64,000 nt of DNA from Byssochlamys sp. IMV 00236 (lineage: Eukaryota > Ascomycota > Eurotiomycetes > Eurotiales > Thermoascaceae): positions 124,001-188,000 of the forward strand of contig MSJH02000808.1 of assembly GCA_001931875.2 (NCBI GenBank), read 5' to 3'. A program made the translations under genes and the position numbers. Shown in pieces: positions 35,884 through 48,775 of this stretch. Below the pieces are notes generated by a model. It was not told where the DNA came from. It worked only from the letters and a program-made list of their open reading frames with translations, and did no database searches. Every line of letters begins with the position of its first letter. Positions within the stretch are counted from its first letter, which is position 1.

Positions 35884-37199
35884 TAAACTATAGTGTTAAC
35901 ACAGGATTATTATATAATATATATAATTTTTCTTAAAAGCTAAAGTTATTAAACTAAAGAATATATATTTAATTATTACTAATATTCTAAATAAAATATA
36001 TTTTCTAGTATTTTCTAAATTATTCTCTAACTTTTATAAAAAATATATAAATCTTATATATATTTTAAGGTTACTATAAATCTAATTTAAGTTAAATTTA
36101 TTAAAACTATATTATATTTAATTATTTCTTTTTTATTTAGATATAGTTTCTAAGTTAAATATTATTCTCTTGCAATAGATAATCTTTTACTTTAATTATT
36201 AAGCTTAACTATTCTATTATATATTAAAGATACTTATTCTTCCTTAATTTAGCTTTATTAATATAATACTATAATAATAAAATAAAAATCTTTTTTTTTA
36301 TTAATTATAAAAAATAATTCTATGCTAAAAGAAAAAATTAATATAGTTGTTTTTAACTAGGATCTTATAAATTATAGTCCTAAATTATAAGATACTTTCC
36401 TCTACTATTTAGGGAAGTAATTAAAATAATCTCTTAAATATATTAGAATTATTAGTCCTATATTAAATTAGCTATCTATATTTTTATTAATATGCTAAAT
36501 ATAATAAGCTAGATTATTTAATAGTTTTTTAAGGTAAACTATAAGTAGAAATATATATCCCGCATATTAATATTAGGCAATAAAGTTTACTAATTTACCT
36601 TTTATATAGTATTGGGAAAAGAAAGAAAGTAAGAATAAATATAAGGATTGCTAATAGTATTATTAAATTAAGTAAGAAATATAGTAATTTTAGTAGAAGT
36701 AGATTTAGGGTTAATAAAAAAGTTTCTAATAATATCTAGATCTAAATTAATATTAAAAGGTATTGCAGATTTAGGGACCTAGGGTTAATATTATCTTTTA
36801 ATACTGCTAAGTTAAATAAAATAGTTTTTAAAGAAGAATAATTAGATTTTATAAAGCAATAATAGAAATTATAGATACTATAATTATAGTCTATAATATA
36901 TAATAAAAAATTAAGATAGGCTTTTAATTTTTATATATTTTAACTTAAATTAAAATATATAAATATAGTATAATAATCTAATAATTTAGTTACCTAATTA
37001 GTCTTAGCGCAGTATTAGTATAAAATAAGTAATATAATTAGCGTTTTATTAGCTATATATACTTAGCTAAAAATCTTATAATAAAGTTAAATTCTATTTT
37101 TTAAAATAATCCTGTTTTTTTTACTCTTCTCCTATTCCTGCCTTTTATTATTCTTTTATACTTTAAATCTAATAAAGTTTAATTTAGCCTATTTATTAG

Positions 37200-37570
37200 G
37201 TAAGTTATAATTAGTAATAAGGGTTAATATTTTAACTTAAGTTAGATTATTACTATATTTTAACTTACTTACTAAATAAGTTATAATTAGTAATAAGAGT
37301 TAATATTTTAATTTAAGTTAAATTATTACTGTGCTAGATAAGTTATAATTAGCCTTAATCTATAAGGAATTAGAGTAATATTTTTTTACCTATATAGATT
37401 ACTAGAATTTAATACTTATTTCTCTATTTATATTTAATTTATAAGGAATTAAAATAATATTTCTTTACCTGTTTAGACCCGCTAAAATTTAGTACTTTTT
37501 TCTATTCTTAATTTATAAGGAATTAGAATAATATTTCTTTATCTATATAGACCCGCTAAAAATCTAATAC
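37200..37570 (+). repeat. Two tandem repeat sets inside the DNA transposon
   Basis: A unit of about 65 bp beginning TAAGTTATAATTAGTAATAA occurs twice (about 37,200 and 37,276), each copy containing the 16 bp palindrome; a third, partial start lies near 37,340. Directly after it, a unit of about 70 bp containing TTTATAAGGAATTAGAATAA and GACCCGCTAAAA occurs three times (about 37,357, 37,437 and 37,507). Copies differ mostly by transitions. Confidence 0.7.
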
Positions 37571-39819
37571 CTATTTTTATATTTTTTATTTATTATATAT
37601 TTACTATAATTAGTAGAACTAGACTAGAAAAAATCTAACTTAAGTTAGATTTAGATTTTTAGTTATACCTTATAAGAAAGTTATAATAGCTTTAGCTATT
37701 AATATTCTTTAAAAGGTAATTAAGAATACTATTACTATAGATATTATTAAAGAAAATAAGATTATCTTAACGCTAATAAAGACTTTTTTAGGTATTATAG
37801 TCCTTAGCATTAAGTGTTTTAAAACTAAATAAAAAGACTTATTAAACAGGGACCTAGACTAGAAATATATCTAGACTCTATATAAGGATTTTAATTAAGA
37901 GATTAAATAATTTAAGCCTAAGTTATAATTAAAGGCAATTATAAGCAAATCTTCTTTTTAAAAGATATTAAAGGCCTATTAATATCTTTCTATAAAAGAG
38001 ATAAATATAGTAATTATTAGAAATAAGATATATTTAAGGAAAGGCTCTATAATTAATAACTTTATATTCTTATTAGAATTACTAAAAGATATAAAATAGC
38101 TAATATTATAATTTAAATAGTATTAAAGGTAGACCCTTTTATTAATATTAGAAGATTAAGCTATAATAATAATAAAGAATGCAATAAATATTAATAGCAA
38201 GAAAATTAAATATTTACACCTAAAGATAAGCTATTCTAACTTAAATTAAATTTCTCTTAATATATCTCTAGGCTTATATCTAGGCTATTAATTTATATAA
38301 TATAGATGCAATAAATAATAATCTGCTATTAATATTCTAGGCTAATAAAGTTAATTCTTTTAAAGTAAATACTAAGGAGAGAATAATAGCTATTCTTATT
38401 TATTAATAGAGTAATAAGCTTATTAAAATAAAATAATAGCGCTTCTTTAAGCTAAAAGCTTTTAAAGAATATATCTACTAAAAACTCAGAATTTAAATTA
38501 CTTATTTTATATAACTCCTTATTATCTTATATTACTTAGTCTAGCGGGATTAAGTTTAATAGTATATAGAGATATAATATAATACTTTTTATTTTTTATA
38601 GATTATAGGGGAATTAATAGTTAATTAAAAACTTAATTATATAAATAGATAATAAATGCTTACTAAGTATTAAATTCTAACTTAGGTTAATTTTAAAACT
38701 CTTAATTTAAATAGTTCTTTTATTTTACTAATATAGTCTTAGGCTTTATAATAATTAAGGCCAGCAAGGCTAATTAGAGGCTTATTATTAACTATTATTA
38801 TAATCTGTTAGACTATAATTTATAGATATTATTTTTTTTTATTATTATAGATTATAAGTCTAGATACTTATAATTTTTAATTAATATTTAATTCTTTAAT
38901 AAATATTCTTTACTATAATTAAGAAATATTAATACTGTAATTAAGGCAGATATATAATGCCTAATATTTTTATTCTTTCTCTCTAACTAAGACTATATAG
39001 TTATATAGAGAAATATTAGTATAAATAGGAATATAATCTATCCTATTTAGTAAGATCTAACTTAAGTTAAATCTAAAGTTTTTAGCTAAACTAGTATATA
39101 ATAGAGATAAGTAGATAAAACTAAATAAGTATATAATATTACCTATAAAGCAGCTGCTAAGGTATATTATTTTCTAGATATATTTTAAATAAATATATTC
39201 TTTAGCTATATTAACTACTCTTAAGGATTTTAAATAGTTTAATACTCTTTATAAGATATTCTTTAAGACTAGAGGTCTATATAAGAAGAATAAAATTATA
39301 GAATTTCTTAATTATACCGCGGTTATTATTAAAGAGAAGAGATACTTATTTAATAATCTAGAACTTATATATAAGATATTATTTAATCTAACCTAAGTTA
39401 AAATTAAATATATACTTATATTTTTATATATAATTTAAGGAATTATTTATAGTATTATAAGACTAGACTCTTAATAATTATAATAAAAAGAGTATTAAAA
39501 TTAAATAAACTTATTTTAAATGCTTTTTGTGTTATAATTAGGTATATATTATATTTATACTATATAATTCTATAAGACTTATATTTATAGAGATTATAAA
39601 ACCCTTTAATAATAAAATAGTAATAATAAGTTAATTATAATCTAACTTAAGTTAAATTATTATTAATTAATTTTATTATAAGAAGATAAACTATAAGTAT
39701 ATATAAACTTCAGCAGAATTACTACCTATATATAATTTAGAAATAATAATTAGATTAAAAAGATTAAGATCTTAAACAGCAGTTGTAGCCGCAATTTTCT
39801 CAGAAATTTAAGCAATATT

Positions 39820-39844
39820 GCTAGTATTATATAGCAATACTAGC
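39820..39844. repeat. Perfect 9 bp hairpin
   Basis: GCTAGTATT (39820-39828) and AATACTAGC (39836-39844) flank a 7 nt loop. They lie beside a short island that still holds several CA and TG steps (39,777-39,805). Confidence 0.5.
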
Positions 39845-42800
39845 GGATTAAAAAATGTTTAATTAAGATATTATATAATAAGTAGATAAGAAGATATATT
39901 ATAAACTTAAAATTAGAAGACTTTATATAGATTAAGGTAAGTAGACTATAATCTAACTTAAGTTAATTACTAATATATTTAAGCAGAATAAGATAAGTAT
40001 ATTTATGCTCTATAAGATACTATATTAATATTGCTAAAATATAAGTAAGAGCCTGATTTAAATAATATTAATAAGTTCCTCAGAATATATATATTTAATT
40101 TAATTAATAATATTAAGGAGTAGAGAGAGATATATAAAAAAGTTAAACCGCAGAAATATAGATTATTTTTTTTATATCCTAATAAGCGGTATAATTTAAT
40201 TAAGCTGTAAAAAAAAGAAATTAAGAACTAATTAAATATATTTAGGAAGGCATTATTAAACCTTCTTAGCCCTAAGAAGAGGAAACTAAATAATAAGTAT
40301 ATATTCTAATTTAAATTAGATTTTATAGTTACTAATCTTAGAAATATCTCTAAAAATTAGCCTGCAAGTATAATAAAGCAAAATATAGCAGGCATAATAA
40401 AGCAGAGTATAATAAATAAAATAAAATAAAATAAAATATAGCAATAAGCGGAATAAAATAAAGCATAATAATAGGCAGAATAAAATAAAATATAGTAGAT
40501 TAAGATATTATTACTAACTTATTTTAAGGGGCTAAGATTATAATTTATTAATTTATCTTAGCCTAAGAATATAAAAGAATTATAATTAATATAAGAGAGT
40601 TTATAAGAGATTTATTTAAGCTATTCTCCCTTTTTTTTAATAAGAAAGAAAAGAAAGCTAAAAAGAAAACTAAATAAAAACTAAAAAATATATTTGCCTT
40701 TAATAAGAGAAAAAAAAAAATAGAAAATTTTAAAAATAAGGTTGCTCTTAGAAATAAAATAGCTCCTCTATTATTATAGATATTAAATATTTTAAGTAAA
40801 TTCTAACTTAAGTTAGATTTAGATAGTGCTTATTAATATATAAATTCTCTTCCTTAGTCTTATAAGCTTTAGTGTGTTTTAAGGTTCTAGTAATAACTTC
40901 TCTTATTATAAGATAACTCTCTTCTCTTAATAGTATAAGACCTTTACTTTTTATTATTATTTTAAGAGATAATAATTAGGAGATAGAAATAATAAAATAG
41001 CCGGGCTTTTATATAAATATAAAATATTATATTATTTATTTTAAAACCTTTAAATATATATAAAGAGAATTCTAACTTAAATTAAAATATTATAGATATT
41101 ATACTGCTGTTAATATTATTATTTTCTAGTTTTTTTTTCTTACTTTATTCTGATATAGATATATTAGGATTACTAGGTCCTTTATTATAGTTTTAGAATT
41201 ATATTATTTATACTCCTGCAGAGACCTATAAGACTTTTTTATTTTTAAATGCTAATATCTAGGATATAAATTTTAATTATAATTTTATTAAACAATATAA
41301 GCCCTAATCTAAAGCTAATATTCTTAACTTAACTAAACTTAAGACGATAAGATATAGTTAAGAAAAGGCTATTATTTATCTAGCTCTTTTAAAACAGATT
41401 TAGATTTTTAAATTTTAATAAAATAAAATAGAGTTTATAAAATAATAGTCTAAGTTTTAATAGGTAAAAATAAAGACTTAATTATATATATAGTAATACT
41501 ATTAAAAAATTATAGATAATATTTCTAGTATTCTATATATATAATATTTATATTGCTCTATATTTTTTTAATATCCTTATAAAGGAAAAAATAGTATTAG
41601 CTTAATAACCGCCTATATAAAAAGGGCTATATATTAATCTAGAGATAAGACTTAGAAAAATAGCAATATTTAAAATATATTAATTATAAAGGTAAGAATT
41701 AGGTAATTAATATAGACTTTATTACTAATATTTTCTTTAAAAAACTTTTAATCTAATATATATACTAGATGTATTATATAATTAAATTCTATATTTTATT
41801 ATAAAATATCGCCAATTATTTTAAATAGTTAAATATATTTAATTCTGCTATATATTATATATAGCTGCTGGTAATTTATATCTAGAGTTATTTAACTAAT
41901 ATTAGATTTAAGCACGCCTTTTTAAATTTAAGGAGATTAATTATACTAAAATACTATTATATTTATTAAAGTAAGAAAAGATTTTTTTAGCATTAGATTA
42001 TTAGACTAATTAAAGTTAATATTTTTTTCTTGCTATAACTAAATATTTTATTAATATAAAATAGATATATAAAAAAATATTCTTAGCCTTTAATCCTATT
42101 TATAGATTATATATTAAGAAAAACTTAGCTAAAATATTGCTAAAGAATCTTTATTAATATAATTTATAATATTAGATCTTTACTATTACTATAAATAATA
42201 TAAGTAATAATATTATCCTAATAGCAGAGCTAGATAAAAGCTTAAAAGATAAGCTTAAAATAGATTTATTATTAAAAGATTTCTAAGATATAATATTAAG
42301 TTAACTTATTTTAAATTGCTATTATATTCTATATTTAGCATATATTTTATAATTTATAGTTAATACTTTACTAGGTAAATTTTATATTAATGCTTTTATT
42401 AATAATAGTATTAGTTAGAATATAAGAAAGGATAAAGGCCTATTATATCCTTAGGGTATTCTAATATTATTAAAAAAGATATTCTCTATTTAACTTAAGT
42501 TAGATTAATACTAACAGATTTTTATATAGGTTCGCAAGATTACTAGATTTATTAATATAAGCTCTTAGTATTAGGAATATTTTCTAATACTATAATAATT
42601 AAGTACTAATTAGCTAAAATATTATTACTTCTTAATTGCCGGATATAATAGAATTTAATATATTTTATACTTATATATACCCTTAAACTATATGTAGTAA
42701 TTAAATAATTTATTATATTATAGGCTAATAAAGATATTTATTTTCTGATATTATCTCCTACTAAATGGTGTTAAGTTAAATATTTTATTAAGTTAACCTG

Positions 42801-44281
42801 GCTATTCTATAATCTTACTCTTGCTATATTAAAGATAAATAATCTATTAATTTATAGGGTTTTTAAAATCTATAATATTATCTTTAATTATCTTAATAAT
42901 TATATAGAGTATTTAAAATTAAAAAAAGCTATATAGAAGATATAATTCTAAAATACTTTATTTAAAGCTTATAATAAGTTATAAACTTATTATACTAAAA
43001 TATATAAATCTTAAGGATTTATATATATAATTATAATAATCTTTTACCCCGGTATAAAACTTAAATATTTTAAAATTTAAGTCTAGTAAAATATAATAAA
43101 AAACTGGCATAATACTTATAAAAAGATTTTTTATAAGGTATTTTAATATTATAGTAATTAAAATCTAAATATTAAGATATAATTAGGAATCTATTTATTA
43201 GTCTTAACCTTAGATTATATGCTTACATAATCTAAATATTATTATCTCCCTTTAAGTACTATTAATACTTATTAAGAAATTTAGACTTATCTTATTAAAG
43301 ATAATATTCTATCTAATATTATACTTAAATTATATAATATTATTCTAACTTAAGTTAGATTAGGTTTATTAGAATTAGATAATATTTTTAACTATTAGAG
43401 AATTAATAAATATTAATTCTTAATTTTTATAATAATAGCCTAAGATTTTTTTATAATCTTATTAAGTAGTATTAGTATAGAATAATTATTTAATAATATC
43501 TGAGATATTTGCTATTACTAATATAGCTAACTATTTCCTAATATAATCTATGCTTTAATACTTCTTATATATACTAAAAATTTCACTATTTAGCAGAAGT
43601 TTAAGGCAATAATTAATAATATAAATATAATACCTAATAATTAATAATTTAAAAGAGAGGAGATTAAATTGCTAAATTTAATTAGTAATAATAAGAATAT
43701 AGATAATATATTAAAAGGAGAGATAGATATAGATAATAAAGATTATCAGATAAAGCAGTTTAGGGGTTAAGGTCTTTTAAATATTTAAATAGATTAACTT
43801 ATTACTAAGTCTATTTATAATAAAGAAGAATAATTAAATAAATTACCTGTATCTAAAATTTCTATATATCTTTAGAGGAATACAGTAACTATAGATAGAC
43901 CTAAGTTTTTTAATTATTGCTTATACTAGATTAACTATATTAAAGGCTAATATAAATATTAAGAATCTAACTTAAGTTAGACTCTAATATTATATTTTAA
44001 TATTATTCTACTAAATATTTAAAGAAATAAAAATTTAAATAGTTCTTAAAGATTAATAAGATTTATATAAAAATTTAGATTAATCTAAAGTAATTAAAAA
44101 AAACTAAAAAACTAAATTAAACTAAAAAACCTAAAAAAATTAGACCTAAAAAAATTATATAATACACTATAAACTATTAGTTTAGTTTATAAAGTCTATA
44201 AACTGTTCTAGTTTATAAAATTATAAACTGAACTAAACTATAGGTAGTTCAGTTCGGTTTAATTCGGTTTTTTTAGTTTTC

Positions 44282-44294
44282 TATAATTACTCTA
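44282..44294 (-). repeat. Right terminal inverted repeat of the DNA transposon
   Basis: TATAATTACTCTA, with the target duplication CTTGCTTA immediately to the right, one transition from the left copy. Confidence 0.75.
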
Positions 44295-44343
44295 CTTGCT
44301 TAAGCAGGATAAATAATATTTCTTTAAATATTTCTTCTTCTAG

Positions 44344-44671
44344 TATTATAGAAAGATATATTAAGACTTAGCATAGAGTCTTTAAGCGAGTAGGTATTAA
44401 GAAGGAAAAAAAAGATATTCGGCTTTAGAGCTTAGAGTAAAGCTAGAAGAGAAGCTCTAGCTATAAACTAATATAATAAACTAATAATAATCTAATATTA
44501 AACTAATACTAAACAATAATAAAAAGAAAAAGCTAATTATTTTATTCTGAATAATTAAAAGGGTCTTATCTCCTTCTTTCTTACTTTGCTTATAGACTTT
44601 TTAAAAACTTTAAGTAAAAATATATAATCTTTTAACTAATTATATTCTTTATACTAATTCTTTTTATTATA
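44344..44671 (-). repeat. 328 bp LTR, copy A (3' LTR of the minus element)
   Basis: Begins TATTATAGAAAGATATATTA and ends TTTTTATTATA. The TA at each end is what RIP would leave of TG...CA. Confidence 0.85.
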
Positions 44672-47600
44672 TAGTCTCCCCTTTTCTAAAAGCAGATGCC
44701 TTTATTTACCTTTTTTAATTATTATAATTTATACTATTTTCTCTTTTTAATATTATAAATTACTTCTAAAGTAAGAATACTTTAGTTTTTAATATTATAT
44801 ATACCTTAAAACCCTTAATTTATAAAGCTAAGTTTTTTTCTTCTATAGATAATCTCAGATTAATAATATATCTTATTTTAGTATAAAGTATAGCTTTACT
44901 TTAACTTTTAAATAATCCTAATTTAATTAATTAAGTATTACTTTACCTATAGCTATAACTCTATTTACTTAGATATTAAAAGGCCTAGATCCTTCTTAAT
45001 TAAATCTTATCTTATCTTATTTCTTATAATTAAAACAGTAGATATTATTAAGATTTATTCTTTAATTTTTTAGTATTAGCTAATGTAGATTATTAATAAA
45101 GGTTACTTCTCCCTATTTAAATATAATATCTCTTAAGCTTATAGTTTCCTTAGACTTATTTTTAGTAATTAGTCTAGTTCTTAGGGTTATAAAGCTTTAG
45201 CCTATTCCTCCTTTAAAAATTATAGTCTCTATATTTAATATTCTTAATTTATATCTTCTAAAATACTAGATCTATATTCTATATTTATTATAACTATATA
45301 GCGCTAATTAAATTAAATAGACCTAAATATCTTATATAATAACCTTCTAAAGAATACTCTTAGATAAGTTTTTAAGCTTTATTAATCCTTTACTTTCTTT
45401 TTTATAATAAAAGGCTGCTTTTACTTCTATAATAGTATATTATAATATTCTTTTTATTAATTTTTTTTTAAAAAATATAATCTAGAAAATACTATTTATT
45501 TTTTAATAGTTAAAATCCTTTTTTATTATAATACTTAATTAGATATATTAGTCCTATATCTTATTTAAGGTAAAATCTTCTTTACTTAAATTAAAATATT
45601 TTTTATCCCTATACTTAAATTTAAGATACTCTTTAGCCTTATATAAGTTATCTTAGACTTTATAATATAAGCTATTAGATATATTACTAGAAATATTTAT
45701 ATTAATTAACCTAAGATCTCTAAATAGTTAAACTATCCCTAATACTAAAGATTTTTTAGGGAAAAAGTCTTTAGATAAAGATTTTTTAACTTTTATATTA
45801 TCTTTATCTTTTATACTTTTAAGACTTCCTAAAATAAGATTTTTTATTCTTTTTTTAATTTAGCTATTATTAAGTATACTTAGTATTTATTTAGCCTTTA
45901 TATTATTTTTAAATTATATAGTTCTAGTATTTTATATATTTTTTAAGTGCCTAGTTTCTTTTTTAATAAAAGGGTCTTCTAGGTTTATTATAAAAAAGGA
46001 GGGCTTTATATTAGTTCTTAAGGCTTTATTAGGAGATTCTATTATTTATTTATCTTTAGAAATTTTATTTATAGATTATTTAATTTCTTTAAATAAATTT
46101 CTATAAGAATAGGTTATTGCTTTAAATAGTCTTTTCTTCTATTATTTTATTATTACTAGCTTTATATTTCTAATTATTTTTAATATTCCTTTAGCTTCTT
46201 TTATAAATATATCTTCTTTTATATTAATTATATTAGCTAATAGTTATATATATAGCTTGTAAATTAATTTAATCTTCCTTAAATTAACTTATTATAAGAC
46301 TTCTCTAATCTTTTTAATACTTATATTTAGTCTATTTAGCTAGGACTATACTTTAATTTTCTCCTTATCTAGGCAGTAATAATCCTTAAAATTAGTATTA
46401 AGTCTTTATTCTCTTTAAAATTATTTCTAATAGTCCGCATTAGTATTCTAATATTTAAGGTTATTATTATTATTTATAAATATTTTTAATTTTTTTTTAA
46501 AAATATTATCTTTTATACTCCTTAATCTTATTATATTTTATATTTTTTTAATATAAATTTAGTATATAATAGCGGGTTTAATCTTTTCTTCCCTTAAAAG
46601 TTTTAATATTTTTTTACTTTTTAAATTAATAATAGCCTTTTCTATTAATATAAATATACTAATCTTATATTTATATTTTTTTTTTAGCTATTTTTCTTTA
46701 TCTTAAGTCTTAAGCTTTTTTTCCCTTTTTAGCTTTTTAAGACTTTTAATTCTTTTTTTTTTTCTTCTCTTTTTTTATACTCTTTTCTTTTTTATCTAAT
46801 ATTAGATCTATTAATAAGCTCTTACCTAAATCTTTTATCTAATATTCTTTCTTTTCTCTTATAATCTTCTCTAAAAGATTATTTTTTTTATTTTTATTTT
46901 AACCTCTTATAGCTCTTTATTAATAGATTTTTAAAAAATTAATCCTTCTTTACTAAGGGCTTTTTTTAAGATATCTTTTATCTTTTTAATATTAATTAAT
47001 TAAAGGCTTTTTTTAATTAGTATTTCTTATCTTCTAATATTATAAAGTTTATTAATCTATATTCTTATTAGATATATTACTACTGTTCTCTAGTCTTTAA
47101 TATTAAATATTAATCCTCTTATAGCTATTAAGATTTAATATAACTATCTAATAATTAATAAGACTTAGTTTATAATCTTTTAACCTTATTTCTTTATAAC
47201 TTTATAATAACCTTTATTAGCATATTTATAGTTCTTTTTTATTTATATTTTTAATTCTTTTAGCTTATTAATAGCTAATATTTTTTTTTTTTTACTTCTT
47301 TTAATAGCTCCTATTAGTTTAAGAAATTATAAAAATTATTAGCTACTTTATTATGCCTATTTTAAAAATTTAAAATAATTACTGCTATATTACTTATAAA
47401 CTAGACCTTTTCTTCTTTATTATTAGCCTTATTTATTATCTTCTTTATAAGTTTATAAATTTTACTAACTATAGTATATATATATATTCTAAATTAAAGA
47501 GCTTTATCTTAATAAATAATATTTTATATTTCTAGTATATTTTTTTCTATTTTTAATATATATCTTTATAAAGTAATTTTTTAAAATAGTTTCTAAATAA

Positions 47601-48734
47601 AAAAATATATTTAAAAGGTAAGATAAAGTTAAGTTTAGCTTAATTTAGTCTTTAGTTACTTCTGCTATAATATTATATAATATAAAAAGTAAGGTTTTTA
47701 TAATAAGATAAGAATTTTTTATTTATTACTTATATTTTTTATCTAATATTTTCTATTTTTAGCTTTATTTATAGACTTTTTTAAGATATTTAAGCTAATA
47801 TTATATATTTTTTAATTATCTCTCTTTTTCTTCTTTTTTAATTATTATTAAGTATTTTTAAATCCTTTCTTTCCCCTAAAAAAAGACGCCTTTATCTTAA
47901 ATTTACCTTTTTTCTCTTCTTATTATAATATTAGTATTTATTTTATTATTATTTTTTTATTTCTTCTCTTTTTAAACTAACTCCTTGTTTTATTTTATTA
48001 TTAACTTTCTGCTTCTCTTCTTTTAAGCTAATATTTTTAGAAAGAGGGTATTAGAACAATAACTATATATTTTAATCTAAATAATATTTAGTTTATATTA
48101 TTGTTATTATTACTTAGTTGCTAATTTTTTTACTTAAATATTATATTATTATTTATAGTTAGTATTTTATTTTAGTTCTCTTATAAATAATAGCTTTTTA
48201 AGTAATTTCTATAAATTAAGTCCCTAAAAGATATATTATCTAACTTCTTAAGCTTATAGGATCTTTTTTTAAAGACTTTTTTAATCCTATATAATTTAAG
48301 CTAGTAATATGCTAGTTTTATAAAATAAGATATTTTAAGCTTTATATTATAAAGTAAAATAAGCTATTCTTTTATTAGTTATTCTTTATAGAACTATTTT
48401 TTATTATTAAAAATTTCTTTATTAGCTTCTCTTATATATTAGATATAAAGTTAGGCCTCTTCTATATTTTAATCTTAGAGCTTTATCTATTATATATAAA
48501 GGAATAAAAGATCTTCTATAGTCTTAACCTTATCTTATGTTAAAGTCTTTTAGGTAAGTACTTCTAGTTTAATTAATAATATAATATTATATCCTATAAT
48601 TATTCTGAATAATATTAAGCCTATAAAGGTTTTAACTATATTCTTATTCGCCTAAATTATTATTAATAGATAGTTTATTTAATTTACCTCTATTCTTTTT
48701 ATAAGTTTTCTAATATTATATATAAAAGACTTAT

Positions 48735-48775
48735 ATATAATTTTAATTACTCTATTTGCTTATAGATTATATAAT
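48735..48775 (-). pseudogene. Integrase relic of the 328 bp-LTR element
   Basis: The minus strand reads N-L-stop-A-N-R-V-I-K-I, which aligns with the Gypsy integrase PQANGVIE block. Every difference (Pro to Leu, Gln to stop, Gly to Arg, Glu to Lys) is a C-to-T or G-to-A change. It fixes the element's orientation. Confidence 0.6.

Larger units (their letters stand above)
35602..43981. repeat. Dispersed 16 bp palindrome family TCTAACTTAAGTTAGA, about 18 copies
   Basis: Complete or nearly complete copies (last 16th base differing at most) start at 35602, 37634, 40802, 43344 and 43966. Near-complete copies start at 37232, 39056, 39641, 39952 and 42490. Degenerate copies, mostly C/T or G/A changes, start near 36081, 36940, 37311, 38235, 38676, 39387, 40305 and 41071. 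All lie inside the TIR element. I found none in the rest of the AT-rich block. The motif contains no CA or TG step, so RIP would not erase it. Confidence 0.8.
35438..44294. mobile_element. 8.86 kb TIR DNA transposon (hAT-like by its ends)
   Basis: The ends TAGAGTAATTATA (35438-35450) and TATAATTACTCTA (44282-44294) are perfect 13 bp inverted repeats. They are flanked by CTTACTTA (35430-35437) and CTTGCTTA (44295-44302), an 8 bp target duplication differing by one A/G transition. An 8 bp duplication and a TIR beginning TAGAG fit the hAT superfamily; other 8 bp-duplicating families, such as KDZ-type, are not excluded because no transposase domain can be recognised after RIP. Sub-terminal GTTCGGTTTA words occur near both ends, and a nine-G run lies at 35472-35480. 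The element sits inside the outer Gypsy relic. Its body carries the dispersed palindrome and tandem repeats listed separately. Confidence 0.75.
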
